This document shows positions 25,359 to 34,408 of a DNA stretch of 64,000 nt, in pieces. Below the pieces are notes generated by a model. That model ran no database searches. It was not told where the DNA came from and saw nothing but the letters and a program-made list of their open reading frames with translations. The DNA lies in contig JAFEBA010000025.1 of assembly GCA_018266105.1 (NCBI GenBank), positions 70,774 to 134,773 of the forward strand. The letters are read 5' to 3'. The position numbers were made by a program, and so were the translations under genes. The first letter of the stretch is position 1. Every line of letters starts with the position of its first letter. The stretch is from a bacterium. GTDB lineage: Bacteria; Vulcanimicrobiota; Xenobia; Xenobiales; JADMJV01.

Positions 25359-26264
25359 ATGCAGTTTACCAGCCCCGCCAAAGCCACCCCCGCGCGAAAA
25401 CGGAGAGGTCTGCTTTGGTGGTTACCGCCGTCGGTTGCGGCGTTTATCTATACCGTTTTGCTGAAGCCGGCGCCTTTGCGCAAGCTAGCCCAGCGCATAA
25501 TCTGTCGGTTCATTCCCGACGAAATCCAGGTTCGAGGCGTCTCCTTAGTCTTGAATCCCGCTGACGCCATCGTTTCGGGTAGCCTTGCTCTGGGTTGCTA
25601 CGAGAGTTATAACCAGGTGCTGTTTGAGTCTCTGCTGCGGCCCGGTATGACAGTGATCGATGTAGGCGCCAATATAGGCCTCTTTTCCGCGATTGCGGCC
25701 AGCTACTTGGGAGAGTCGGGTCGGGTGATTGCGGTCGAGCCAGATGCGACCAACTGCTCGTTCATTAAGAAAACCATCCAACGCAACCAGTTCAACAATC
25801 TGGTCGTGGTGGAAAAGGCGGCCGGTGACCAGTGCAAAACGGTTCGCCTCTACCTTTGCGAGAACAACAAGGCTGACCATAGAGTTTACGATCCCTCGGG
25901 CTCCCGCTCTTATCATGAGGTGGAAATGACCTCTCTGGACGAACTGGTTCGCGCCCAGGGACTGGAGTCGGTCGATCTGATGAAGATCGACGCGCAGGGG
26001 GCGGAGCCTTTAATCTTTGATGGGATGCGTGAGCTGATCAGCAAGAACCCGCGGGTCAAGATTTTAGTGGAGTTCTGGCCTTGGGGTATCTTGCAGCTCG
26101 GTCGTTCGCCCAGGCAGCTTCTGGACTTCTTTCAGGCGGAAGGTTTCGCTATTTGTGAAGTGAACAGCGACGCCCAGCGACTGGTGCCCGTCACGGACCT
26201 GGACTCACTGGTCCGCCGCGACCTCGAGAGACAGCACACCAATCTCTTTCTTGAGCGCCTCTGA
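25359..26264 (+). CDS. FkbM family methyltransferase
   Basis: 301 residues. VIDVGANIGLFSAIAASYLG is the SAM-binding loop, VIAVEPDATN the acidic loop, and SLDELVRAQG with DLMKIDAQGAEPLIFDG the FkbM signature. Such enzymes O-methylate sugars or lipids in polysaccharide and natural-product loci. One hydrophobic stretch near residues 20-38 (LLWWLPPSVAAFIYTVLL) may anchor the protein to the membrane. It lies in the putative glycan block, convergent with the GT-C gene at 26274. Confidence 0.88.
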   Translation: MQFTSPAKATPARKRRGLLWWLPPSVAAFIYTVLLKPAPLRKLAQRIICRFIPDEIQVRGVSLVLNPADAIVSGSLALGCYESYNQVLFESLLRPGMTVIDVGANIGLFSAIAASYLGESGRVIAVEPDATNCSFIKKTIQRNQFNNLVVVEKAAGDQCKTVRLYLCENNKADHRVYDPSGSRSYHEVEMTSLDELVRAQGLESVDLMKIDAQGAEPLIFDGMRELISKNPRVKILVEFWPWGILQLGRSPRQLLDFFQAEGFAICEVNSDAQRLVPVTDLDSLVRRDLERQHTNLFLERL

Positions 26265-26273
26265 GTCCGGGCT

Positions 26274-27800
26274 TCAGTCCCGGCGGCGCCAGATCTGGTA
26301 AAGCTGGCCATCCCATATCTTTTGGTAGTGCTCGCTGACGATGGCCCAGTCCCGGTCATACTCGACTTGAAACTGCTCAGTGGGTACTGCGGGGTATTCC
26401 GCGTGGATCAGCTCAGCGTTGAGTGGTCTGTAGAAAATGAAGGGCACTCGCTGCTCGTCCAACCGCCGGGCGCAGTCCCGAAAGGTTGATTCTCCCCAGA
26501 GCCAGGGCACTAAAATCGGATCCTCGATTGGATTTTTCAACTGTTCGGTCGTATACAGACGGGCCAGGTAAGGGTAGGCCAGAATCTGGCTTTGGGGTGG
26601 GCAGAATTGCTGGATAAAGCCGTGGATCTGATTGAGTTCTGAGGCCTCGACTGCGTCCGCACAGTAATAGCCGCCGTTGCGTGTGGAGCAAGGGTTGGCA
26701 AAAATCCAGGACATGGTGATTGCCCGCAAGGTCCAGCCTGTCATTTCGAGGAGCATCCAGCCTGCACTCAGCCTTCTGGCTGAGGCCGCTTTCAGTAAGC
26801 TGGCCAGGGCTAACCAGCAGGCGGGCGCGCAGTAGCTAAGATAGGTTGGATTCTGGCAATAGCCGGTGGTCAGCGCCCAGGCCAGGCAGCTATAAGCCAG
26901 AGCCAGGTTGGCCGGCCGGCGGTGTTTTTCGGCCCAAATTAGATGGACCAGGATGATCAGGTAAAAAAGTCCATATTGCACCCAGAGGTGGACTAGATAG
27001 GTCCAGGCCGACAGGCTCATCCACGGTTGACTCCAGCCCATGCCGACGTAGGTGTGCAACATGTCCAACAGTGGACTCCAGCTGTAGCCCACTCGGTTGA
27101 ATTGCAGGTGGCGACCAATAATGCCCACGTGGTTTTGCCATACTTGGGGCGCCAGTCCAACCCACGGGAGCCACAGCAAAAGCTGGACCGTCAGGTAGGT
27201 CCCGGCCAGCTTGGCCAGGCCGGGGGGACGCAAGCGCAACCATATCAACGCCACTGCCAGCCAGGACGTGGCTCCGTTGGTCTGTAAGAACCAGAGCGAA
27301 AGGGAAGCCGAGGCCCCTAGAAGCAAGGGGGTTCTTGTCTGGTGCTCGGGTTGAGCCCAGCGTAGAGCCAGCCAGATCGTGCAGAGGCTGCTCAATGCCC
27401 CGAACCAGTGGTAATTTAACTGGGGCTTTTCAAACAAGCCCGAGCATGTCCAGACCAACCAGGGAAGATAGCTGTACCAACCGAGACCTGCTCGTTCGCC
27501 GATGGCTTTTAAAACCAATCCTGTCAGGCTACTAACCAGGCCCATGCAGGCTCGAGTGGTCAGTCCGCTGGCTCCAAAGAGCCAGAAGATGGGCAGACAG
27601 ACAAAGAAAGTCCCGGTTGGGTGGTGAGTGGCCCAGTCTCGATAAGGTAATTCCCCGTTGAGCAGGCGAACGATGCCGATTACGGTGACGGCCTCATCGT
27701 CCATGTCTTGGTAGCAGCTCCAGTAAGGGAGAGTGGCCAGAATTCCGAACAGAAACAGGGCCAGGTAGCGCCTGACAGGCCAAATTTCCGGTTTTCCCAA
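26274..27800 (-). CDS. GT-C-like multi-spanning membrane glycosyltransferase (paralogue A)
   Basis: 508 residues with about 10-12 hydrophobic helices. After the first helix, DMDDEAVTVIGIVRLLNGELPYRDW forms the extracytoplasmic loop with paired acidic residues that in ArnT/PMT (GT39-like) enzymes supplies the catalytic Asp. YRDWATHHPTGTF continues that motif. The C-terminal 130 residues are soluble and probably periplasmic. Enzymes of this fold transfer a sugar from a polyprenyl-phosphate donor to a lipid or protein. Acceptor unknown. It shares the same plan with the next gene and lies 20 bp downstream of it in the same direction. Confidence 0.72.
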   Translation of the reverse strand: MGKPEIWPVRRYLALFLFGILATLPYWSCYQDMDDEAVTVIGIVRLLNGELPYRDWATHHPTGTFFVCLPIFWLFGASGLTTRACMGLVSSLTGLVLKAIGERAGLGWYSYLPWLVWTCSGLFEKPQLNYHWFGALSSLCTIWLALRWAQPEHQTRTPLLLGASASLSLWFLQTNGATSWLAVALIWLRLRPPGLAKLAGTYLTVQLLLWLPWVGLAPQVWQNHVGIIGRHLQFNRVGYSWSPLLDMLHTYVGMGWSQPWMSLSAWTYLVHLWVQYGLFYLIILVHLIWAEKHRRPANLALAYSCLAWALTTGYCQNPTYLSYCAPACWLALASLLKAASARRLSAGWMLLEMTGWTLRAITMSWIFANPCSTRNGGYYCADAVEASELNQIHGFIQQFCPPQSQILAYPYLARLYTTEQLKNPIEDPILVPWLWGESTFRDCARRLDEQRVPFIFYRPLNAELIHAEYPAVPTEQFQVEYDRDWAIVSEHYQKIWDGQLYQIWRRRD

Positions 27801-27820
27801 AAGGAACTCCTCCGCCTCTG

Positions 27821-29341
27821 CTAAGGTTTGTTCGAGCTCCGTCGATACAGCCCCAGGTTAGGACCTCCGGCTACCAGTTGATAGCCTCGGGTCACTTCCA
27901 GGCGCAATGCTTCCCAACCCTGCTCCACCTCGGCTGGCGAGATGTCGTATTCACCAGAGATTTCCTGAGGATCCGGCCCGGCGTACAGTAACCACTCGAC
28001 GTTTTGATCGTGGATGGCCTGCAGGGCCTCGGGGAAGGCAGACGGAGGGTCCAGGCGCGGCACCAGGGTCTGGCGCCGGATAGGGTTTTTCAGCAGGCCA
28101 AGGCTGTAAAAGCTGGGACAGTAGGGAAAGCACAGGACTGGTGTCTGAGGAGGCAACTCGCGGATCCACCTGAAGGCTGTATTCAAACCGGCAGCCTGAC
28201 CCGGGTCGAACACATAGTAAAGCCCGGCTCGGGTTTGGACGGGTTGGATAAAGGTTTCGCGCCGAAGTTCGAAGCGGCAGGCCCAACCGCATAATTCCCA
28301 GGCTCCCAGCGCCCCTGCCAGCCAGGCTCCACGTGGCAGCATCTGCAGAACCTTGGTCAGGAGCAAAGCCCAGCCCGGGGTAAGAAAAGACAAATACACG
28401 ATCGTGTGTCGATTGGCTGTGCCGACAAGCCAGGCCAGCAGGGCGCCGGCCAGGGCGACCCCGGCTCGATCGTGCTTGCGCTCGGCACCGAACCATCCCA
28501 GGCAGGCCAGCCAGGGCAGGCCCAGGTAGCGCAAGGCGTTCAGGACCACGTGGCTGACCACGGCCAGCACCGTCGTGAGACCGGCCTGCCAGGTCAAATC
28601 GCGATAGTGACTGAGGAAGAAACTCCAGTGGCTGAAGGAATAGAGCTTGCGATTGAAGGCCAGATGCCCACCCAGGTGGGTATTCTGATAGAGGATTTTG
28701 GGCCACTGGCTGATCAGGGGTAGCCATAACACAACACTGGTCAGGAGCAGTCCTGCCAGCACCTGGACAAGGTAGCGTGGACGGAAACGCAACCACCAGA
28801 AGCCCACCATCAATAAACCCACCAGCCCCTCGGACTGCAGGCACCAACCTGCCAGTGCCACCGTCGCCCCCAAAGCCAGAGCATTGGAGAAGTCGGCTTT
28901 CTCGGTCCAGTGCATTCCGGCCAGCAGGCAGGCGGTGGCTGCAGCCGTGGCCATCCAGTGATAGCTGAGGATGGGGAATTCCATGCCCCCTGCCGTACAC
29001 CAAAGCAGGATGGGCAGCCATCGCCAGTAGCCCTTGGCGGGTAAACAGCGCTGCCCCACCAGATCCACCAGTACGGCATTCAGGGCAAAAATAAACGAAT
29101 ACAGCAGTCGCGTGGTTGGAGCCTGAAATCCAAGCAACCAGAACCAACCGGCCGCTACATAAAACGGGCCAGGGGCGAGGTGGGTGTCCCAATCCCGATA
29201 GATCATCTGGCCTTCCAGGATGCGTCGAGCTCCGTAGACCAGTACGGCCTCGTCCTCCATGGACTGAAACAGGGACCAGAACTCGCTGCTGACCAGCAAG
29301 GCCAGCCCGAAGATGACCAGAGCGCGTAGCAGTCTGCTCAC
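27821..29341 (-). CDS. GT-C-like multi-spanning membrane glycosyltransferase (paralogue B)
   Basis: 506 residues, clearly paralogous to the 26274 gene. The first loop SMEDEAVLVYGARRILEGQ then YRDWDTHLAPGPF aligns position for position with paralogue A, and a similar soluble C-terminal part with NPIRRQTLVPRLDPPS matches NPIEDPILVPWLWGES. A helix-rich core of about 10-12 membrane spans follows. The start ATG overlaps the dusA stop by 4 bp (29338-29341), so the order dusA-B-A is one transcript. Probably sugar transfer outside the membrane from a polyprenyl-phosphate sugar; substrate unknown. Confidence 0.72.
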   Translation of the reverse strand: MSRLLRALVIFGLALLVSSEFWSLFQSMEDEAVLVYGARRILEGQMIYRDWDTHLAPGPFYVAAGWFWLLGFQAPTTRLLYSFIFALNAVLVDLVGQRCLPAKGYWRWLPILLWCTAGGMEFPILSYHWMATAAATACLLAGMHWTEKADFSNALALGATVALAGWCLQSEGLVGLLMVGFWWLRFRPRYLVQVLAGLLLTSVVLWLPLISQWPKILYQNTHLGGHLAFNRKLYSFSHWSFFLSHYRDLTWQAGLTTVLAVVSHVVLNALRYLGLPWLACLGWFGAERKHDRAGVALAGALLAWLVGTANRHTIVYLSFLTPGWALLLTKVLQMLPRGAWLAGALGAWELCGWACRFELRRETFIQPVQTRAGLYYVFDPGQAAGLNTAFRWIRELPPQTPVLCFPYCPSFYSLGLLKNPIRRQTLVPRLDPPSAFPEALQAIHDQNVEWLLYAGPDPQEISGEYDISPAEVEQGWEALRLEVTRGYQLVAGGPNLGLYRRSSNKP

Positions 29342-30384
29342 TCGAGGTAGCGCCCGGGGCGGGATAGCCTTTCCGCGATGCGGATGGCTTCTTCGTAGAC
29401 GGTTTTGTCGGCGCCTTTGGCGTGACCCTGAATGGCCAGTTGGCGACGAAAGGCGCTGGCGGCCGGAGCGGCGCGGTAGAGTCCGACCATATGACGAACG
29501 ATTTCGCGCAAGGGAGTGCCTCTGGTCAGTTCAGCCTCAACATAAGGCAGGCAGCGGCGCATGACCTCCGGCGGATTGGGGTCGGGATCTTGAGCTTCAA
29601 AGAACAGGCGATCCACTTCCGCTAACCAATAGGGCTCTTTGTAGGCCCGTCGCCCGATCATCACTCCATCGACGTGTCGTAAATGCTCGGCCGCCTCGCT
29701 CCAGTCCGTCACTCCACCATTGAGGACCACCGAAAGTTCGGGAAATTCTCGTTTCAAGCGGTAAACGTAATCGTAGCGAAGTGGTGGGACTTCGCGGTTC
29801 TGGCGTGTGGACAAACCATTCAGCCAGGCCTTGCGGGCGTGCACGATAAACACTCGGCAGCCGCTCTGCTTGACCTGGCCCACAAACTCGGCCAGGTGAT
29901 CGTAGCTGTCTTGTTCATCCACCCCCAGCCGGGTCTTGATGGTCACCGGAATGGATACGGCTTCCAGCATCTCCTGCATGCAGGCCCGCACTACCTCAGG
30001 GTGGCGGATGAGATGGGCTCCAAATGGATTGGTTTTGCCTTTTTTGCTCGGACAGCCCACGTTGAAATTGATTTCGTCAAAACCTACCTTTTCCAGCTCG
30101 CGGGCGGCGGCGGCCAGCATCTTGGGGTCGTTGCCGCCCAACTGGAAGGCCACCGGACGCTCGCCCTGGGAGTATCGCAGCCAGCGCTCGCGATTTCCCC
30201 GCACGATTGCTTCAGGGGCCAACATTTCTGCATAGGTCAGGGCGTGACGAGTGATCTGTCGATGGAAGTAACGAGCGTGTCGGTTGGTCCAGCCCATCAT
30301 GGGGGCGATGCAAATACGCCGGTTTCGATCTAAAGGATGGTTCACGACTACCGGGTTACCCATCTCGACACCGGAATGACACAC
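29338..30384 (-). CDS. dusA: tRNA-dihydrouridine synthase DusA
   Basis: FMN enzyme that reduces U20/U20a in the tRNA D-loop. 348 residues: ICIAPMMGWTNRHARYF at the N-terminus, EINFNVGCPSKKG with the catalytic Cys, and HARKAWLNGLS plus PPLRYDYVYRLK, which mark the DusA rather than DusB/C subgroup. VVLNGGVTDW and VMIGRRAYKEPY are the phosphate-binding motifs. The start may be the upstream ATG (30384) or the ATG seven codons later. A housekeeping gene leading two membrane glycosyltransferases is an odd operon. Confidence 0.93.
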   Translation of the reverse strand: MCHSGVEMGNPVVVNHPLDRNRRICIAPMMGWTNRHARYFHRQITRHALTYAEMLAPEAIVRGNRERWLRYSQGERPVAFQLGGNDPKMLAAAARELEKVGFDEINFNVGCPSKKGKTNPFGAHLIRHPEVVRACMQEMLEAVSIPVTIKTRLGVDEQDSYDHLAEFVGQVKQSGCRVFIVHARKAWLNGLSTRQNREVPPLRYDYVYRLKREFPELSVVLNGGVTDWSEAAEHLRHVDGVMIGRRAYKEPYWLAEVDRLFFEAQDPDPNPPEVMRRCLPYVEAELTRGTPLREIVRHMVGLYRAAPAASAFRRQLAIQGHAKGADKTVYEEAIRIAERLSRPGRYLE

Positions 30385-30508
30385 TGCTTTGTTAGACAGT
30401 TTCTAAGAATTTATGCAGCCATCACAAATTTGTAACGTAACTGAAGGGAGAAAAGCCCTCCCGCATAATCCTCTTGAAAATAATTCACGTCAGGAGAGCG
30501 CCCCCGCA

Positions 30509-31630
30509 TTGTTATCCCGCGTTATGTTTGCAGGTGGAGGAACCGGGGGGCATCTTTACCCCGGCTTGGCGGTGGCCGATCGCCTGCGCGAACAAGCCGT
30601 GGACTGCCGATTTATTGGCACGGCGCGCGGAATTGAGGCTCGAGTGGTGCCTCAGCGGGGCTATCCTTTACACTTGATTCACGCCCGCGGGTTGGCCGGC
30701 AAGCCCTGGCACAAAGCCTGGGCGCTGATGCAGACCCTGTGGGGCGTTTATGACTGTCTGGGCCTGATCTCACGCCATCGCCCTCAGCTCTTGATCACCA
30801 CGGGCGGCTACGTTTGCGCGCCAGTGCTCTTGGCCGCTCGCTTGCGGGGGCTACCGATCTTGATGCTGGAGCAGAATGCTCTGCCCGGCAAAGTGAATCG
30901 AAAGCTGGCCGGTTTCGCGAGGCGGATCTGTACCAGTTTTGAGGAGTCCGACCGGTTTTTCCCGGCCGGCCGCTGCGTTACCACCGGCAATCCCGTGCGC
31001 CAGGAGATTCTTCAGGCCACCCGCGAGCAAGGTCGAGAGCATTTCAAGATCGCGGCCGACCGCCCGGTTTTATTGGTGACCGGCGCCAGCCAGGGGGCGG
31101 CCAGCATTAATGAGGCCATCTTGCGTGCTCTGCCTCAATGGAGAGAGAAGCCCTGGACGATTTTGCATTTGACTGGTCCAAAAAACCTGGCGGAGGTGGA
31201 AGAAAAGTCACGTCCGCTGGTTGAGGGCTCGATGTTAGATTACCGACCAATTGGATACATGGGGGAGATGCATCTGGCGTTGGCGGTAGCCGACCTGGCG
31301 GTGGCTCGGGCCGGAGCCAGCACTCTGGCCGAATTTACGGCCGTGGGACTGCCTTCAATTCTGGTGCCTTATCCGTTCGCCGCGGAGAAACACCAGGACT
31401 ATAACGCGGATAGTCTGGTCAAGAGAGGGGCGGCCCTGAAGCTGGACGATTCGGCTGTGGTCGAGTTGCTGGCGGATACCGTGGCGGGCCTCATGGAGGA
31501 CTCCCAGCGTCTAGGAAAAATGGCTGAGGCCAGTTTGGCCGGCGGTCGACCCCAGGCGCTTGATCAGATCATAGAGCTTATCTATCGCGAGTTTTCGCGA
31601 AGCGAATGTGCAAAAGGCCTCGGGGCTTAG
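30509..31630 (+). CDS. murG: Lipid II synthase MurG (GlcNAc transferase)
   Basis: Transfers GlcNAc to lipid I at the inner face of the membrane. MFAGGGTGGHLYPGLAVAD is the N-terminal lipid-side glycine loop; ITTGGYVCAPV, LEQNALPGKVNR, TGNPVR, GASQGAASINEA and ARAGASTLAEFTAVGLPSI are the family motifs. I choose TTG 30509-30511: AGGAGAG lies ten bases upstream and the resulting N-terminus LLSRVMFAGGG fits the family. An ATG at 30413 would add 32 unconserved residues. A small GGGAG/CTCCC hairpin lies upstream (about 30446-30463). About 373 residues. It starts a second dcw segment with murC 13 bp downstream. Confidence 0.94.
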   Translation: MLSRVMFAGGGTGGHLYPGLAVADRLREQAVDCRFIGTARGIEARVVPQRGYPLHLIHARGLAGKPWHKAWALMQTLWGVYDCLGLISRHRPQLLITTGGYVCAPVLLAARLRGLPILMLEQNALPGKVNRKLAGFARRICTSFEESDRFFPAGRCVTTGNPVRQEILQATREQGREHFKIAADRPVLLVTGASQGAASINEAILRALPQWREKPWTILHLTGPKNLAEVEEKSRPLVEGSMLDYRPIGYMGEMHLALAVADLAVARAGASTLAEFTAVGLPSILVPYPFAAEKHQDYNADSLVKRGAALKLDDSAVVELLADTVAGLMEDSQRLGKMAEASLAGGRPQALDQIIELIYREFSRSECAKGLGA

Positions 31631-31643
31631 GAAAGGGACACAA

Positions 31644-33077
31644 ATGAAACCAGGTAAGAAAATCCATTTCGTCGGGATCGGCGGCATCGGCATGAGCGGA
31701 ATCGCCCGCGTGCTGCTGCAGTTGGGTTATCAGGTTTCGGGTTCGGACTTGAAGTCATCGGCCATCACCAGAAATCTGCAAGAGATGGGGGCCACCATCT
31801 ACGAGGGTCACCAGTCCTCCAACCTCGAGGCGGATGTTGAGACGGTCGTGCTCTCCACCGCCATCAATGAGAAGAATCCTGAGGTCAAAGCAGCTTTGGA
31901 TCGCGGGCTGCAGATTATGATTCGCAGCCAAATGTTGGGCTTCTTGATGCGTACCCGCTTCGGAATTGCCATCGCCGGCACCCACGGCAAAACCACGACG
32001 TCCTCCATGATGGCCCATCTCTTGGAATACTCGGGCCTGCGCCCCACCTCCGTGATCGGCGGAGAGGTTTACGGATTGGGTTCCAATGCCCAACTCGGAG
32101 CCGGCCCCCATCTGGTGGCCGAAGCCGATGAGTCAGATGCCTCTTTCCTCGAGCTAGAGCCCAAAATTGCGGTGATCACCAACATCGACAGCGACGTCAA
32201 CCTTTCGGCCCCGCACTTCGAGGGCCACAACTTCGATTATGACAAGACCATGGCCATGATCGAAAAAATGTTCGTCGACTTCATGCAAAGGGTGCCCCAG
32301 GACGGCCGCCTGGTTCTGTGCGCGGACGCTCCGTTGGTGATGGCTCAGCGCTCCAAGGTCAGCGCTCCGGTGGTGACCTACGGTCTCAATCCAGAGGCCG
32401 ACATCACCGCTGTCGACCTTCAGCTCAAAGGCTTCGCCTGCAGGTGCACGGTGGTGATTCGTGGTCAACGAGTCGGCCAGATGACCCTGCACATCCCTGG
32501 CAAGCACAATATCCAGAACGCTCTGGCGGCGGTGGCCGTGGGCCTGGAACTGGGGCTGAGCTTTGAGCAAATCAAGGAAGGCCTGGAGGCCTTCCAGGGT
32601 GTGAAGCGTCGCTTCCAGATTCTGGGCACCCACGGTGGGGTCACGGTGGTTGATGATTATGCTCACAACCCGGCCAAAGTTATGGCCGCTCTGCATGCGG
32701 CCCGCTGCTGCGCTCAGGGTCGCGTCATCGGGGTCTTCCAGCCCCATCGCTATACTCGCACCAAGTTTCTCGCTCACGAATTCGCTGAAGCCTTTGGCGA
32801 CGCGGACATCCTGCTGATGACCGACATTTATTCGGCTGGCGAGGTTCCGATCGTGGGCGTGCGCAGCGAGATGCTGATCGAGAAAGTGCGCCAGGGTAGC
32901 AGCAAGACCCGCGTGGTGCATACTCCTGGCCAGAAGGAAGTGGTGGAGTTCTTACGCCGCGAGGCCGTTGAGGGAGATGTGGTCATGTTGCTTGGCGCAG
33001 GCGACGTCGGCAGTTGGGGTCCGGCCATTCTGGATTTTTTGACCCAACCGGTCTCTAGCCGCGCGGCAGCTCTTTAG
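31644..33077 (+). CDS. murC: UDP-N-acetylmuramate--L-alanine ligase MurC
   Basis: First amino-acid ligase of the stem peptide. 477 residues from ATG 31644, preceded by GGAAAGGGA. IHFVGIGGIGMSGIARVL is the UDP-MurNAc binding motif, IAGTHGKTTTSSM the ATP loop, EADESDASFL the Mg/ATP loop, and VVDDYAHNPAKV and FQPHRYTRT the C-terminal motifs. No MurB or Ddl is fused or adjacent. The stop TAG (33075-33077) overlaps the stop of the convergent SDR. Confidence 0.95.
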   Translation: MKPGKKIHFVGIGGIGMSGIARVLLQLGYQVSGSDLKSSAITRNLQEMGATIYEGHQSSNLEADVETVVLSTAINEKNPEVKAALDRGLQIMIRSQMLGFLMRTRFGIAIAGTHGKTTTSSMMAHLLEYSGLRPTSVIGGEVYGLGSNAQLGAGPHLVAEADESDASFLELEPKIAVITNIDSDVNLSAPHFEGHNFDYDKTMAMIEKMFVDFMQRVPQDGRLVLCADAPLVMAQRSKVSAPVVTYGLNPEADITAVDLQLKGFACRCTVVIRGQRVGQMTLHIPGKHNIQNALAAVAVGLELGLSFEQIKEGLEAFQGVKRRFQILGTHGGVTVVDDYAHNPAKVMAALHAARCCAQGRVIGVFQPHRYTRTKFLAHEFAEAFGDADILLMTDIYSAGEVPIVGVRSEMLIEKVRQGSSKTRVVHTPGQKEVVEFLRREAVEGDVVMLLGAGDVGSWGPAILDFLTQPVSSRAAAL

Positions 33078-33967
33078 TCGAGGTAGCTGAGCCCGGTCAG
33101 CTGCTCGGATACTTTCCAGAGCCGCTGCTGAGAGGGACGGTCGCGCGAAGCCGTGCTCGAGTTGACCCTCACCGGCGCCCCCTTGGCCTGGAACAGGCCG
33201 CCAGGTCCATAGAAATCCCCAGGGGTGACTCGAGCATCTGTGGCTGCTCGAAGCGTGGGAAGGGCTCCGGCACGGGCGTCCTGGCTGAAGAACCTTTCCG
33301 CCTGGCGAAAAAGCCAGCCCCTGATTCCGCTCGTCTCTACGTGCCGTTGCAGTTCAGTGCGGGCCCAGCCAGGGTGGCAGGCCACCGCCAGCGTTTCTGA
33401 GCCTGCATTCTGCAGCCGGCGTTGCAGTTCGTAAGTAAACAGCAGGTTGGCCAGCTTGGATTGGGCATAGGCCTGGCCGGCGCGGTATCGGTGTCGGGAC
33501 TGCAGATCTTCAAAGTGGATCGAGCCAAAATGGTGAGCAATGCTGCTCACGTTGATGATTCGAGCATTGCGGGTGGTGCTGAGCAAGCTGAGCAAATGAC
33601 CGGTCAGAGCAAAGTGGCCAAGATGATTGGTCCCGAACTGTAGCTCGAAGCCGTCCCGAGTCAGGCTGTAGGGCGGGAGCATGACGCCGGCGTTGTTGAT
33701 CAGCAGGTCTAACCTGGGCAGACGTTGGCGCAGTTGTAGGGAGCATTCCCTTACGGATTGGAGATCGGCCAGGTCGAGCGGCACCAGTTCGACCGGGAGC
33801 GAGGCACCCTGAGCTTCAATTCGCTCCGCCGCCAGACGAGCTTTGACCTGGTCTCGACAGGCCAGCCAGACCTGGGCTCCCCGTTGGGACAGAGCCAGGG
33901 CGGCCTCGAATCCAATTCCTGAGGTGGCGCCGGTGACGACGGCCGTCTTGCCGGTCAGGTCGGGCAT
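33074..33967 (-). CDS. Short-chain dehydrogenase/reductase (retinol-dehydrogenase/protochlorophyllide-reductase-like)
   Basis: 297 residues. VVTGATSGIGFEAALAL binds NAD(P), LLINNAGVML and NVSSIAHHFG supply the catalytic Asn and Ser, and YAQSKLANL the Tyr/Lys pair, so the tetrad is intact. The long C-terminal part resembles the retinol dehydrogenase and light-dependent protochlorophyllide reductase branch. Substrate unknown. The open frame runs to 34177 over an unconserved stretch that overlaps sbp antisense-style; ATG 33965-33967 starts directly at the Rossmann fold with GGAG upstream. Not obviously part of cell-wall synthesis. Confidence 0.85.
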   Translation of the reverse strand: MPDLTGKTAVVTGATSGIGFEAALALSQRGAQVWLACRDQVKARLAAERIEAQGASLPVELVPLDLADLQSVRECSLQLRQRLPRLDLLINNAGVMLPPYSLTRDGFELQFGTNHLGHFALTGHLLSLLSTTRNARIINVSSIAHHFGSIHFEDLQSRHRYRAGQAYAQSKLANLLFTYELQRRLQNAGSETLAVACHPGWARTELQRHVETSGIRGWLFRQAERFFSQDARAGALPTLRAATDARVTPGDFYGPGGLFQAKGAPVRVNSSTASRDRPSQQRLWKVSEQLTGLSYLD

Positions 33968-34037
33968 GTCCGTTCTGCTCCAGGGTCTCATCGTGATCTG
34001 CTTAGGTGCCCCCGACCTTGAACCCTCCGACGGCTCG

Positions 34038-34397
34038 CTAACCTTGCAGGGTGGACGGACTCCGAGGCGGCACGCCGATGAGGTCGCGGCGGATGATGGC
34101 CAGGTTTTCGAAAATTCGGCGTCCAAAGGTGACGACCGCGGCCAGATACATCTCAACTCCCAGCAAATCGCCAACATAGGTCATCAGGCCGGCCAGCACC
34201 AGATTGGTGGTGAAGCCGGATACAAAAACCGAGAGATTGAAACGATTCTCGATGCCCGCGCGGGTCCCGCCCAGCACCGAGTCCAGACCGGCCAGAAACG
34301 ACACCGAGATGTATTTTGCCATGTTGGGTGGCAGGGCGAAGGGCATGTAGGCCCCGATCCAAACTCCCAGCGCCATTGCGGCCATTACCCAGAACAT
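34038..34397 (-). CDS. sbp: Small basic protein family membrane protein (Sbp/DUF1290)
   Basis: 119 residues with three hydrophobic helices (start MFWVMAAMALGVWIGAYMPF; later VFVSGFTTNLVLAGLMTYVG and the segment around EMYLAAVV) and the conserved YISVSFLAGLDSVLGGTRAGIE in the middle, typical of the DUF1290 small basic protein found between ftsQ/divIB-ylxW and ftsA in Gram-positive bacteria. Function unknown in the family. It is downstream of the DUF881 gene by 11 bp, giving the classical order ftsQ-DUF881-sbp. Confidence 0.85.
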   Translation of the reverse strand: MFWVMAAMALGVWIGAYMPFALPPNMAKYISVSFLAGLDSVLGGTRAGIENRFNLSVFVSGFTTNLVLAGLMTYVGDLLGVEMYLAAVVTFGRRIFENLAIIRRDLIGVPPRSPSTLQG

Positions 34398-34408
34398 CGG
34401 ACTGCCTC

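Noticed and set aside
27951..29192. 413-residue minus-strand frame
   Set aside because: Shadow of the GT-C paralogue B in another frame; no motifs, Pro/Gly/Ser/Arg-rich as expected for an out-of-frame reading.
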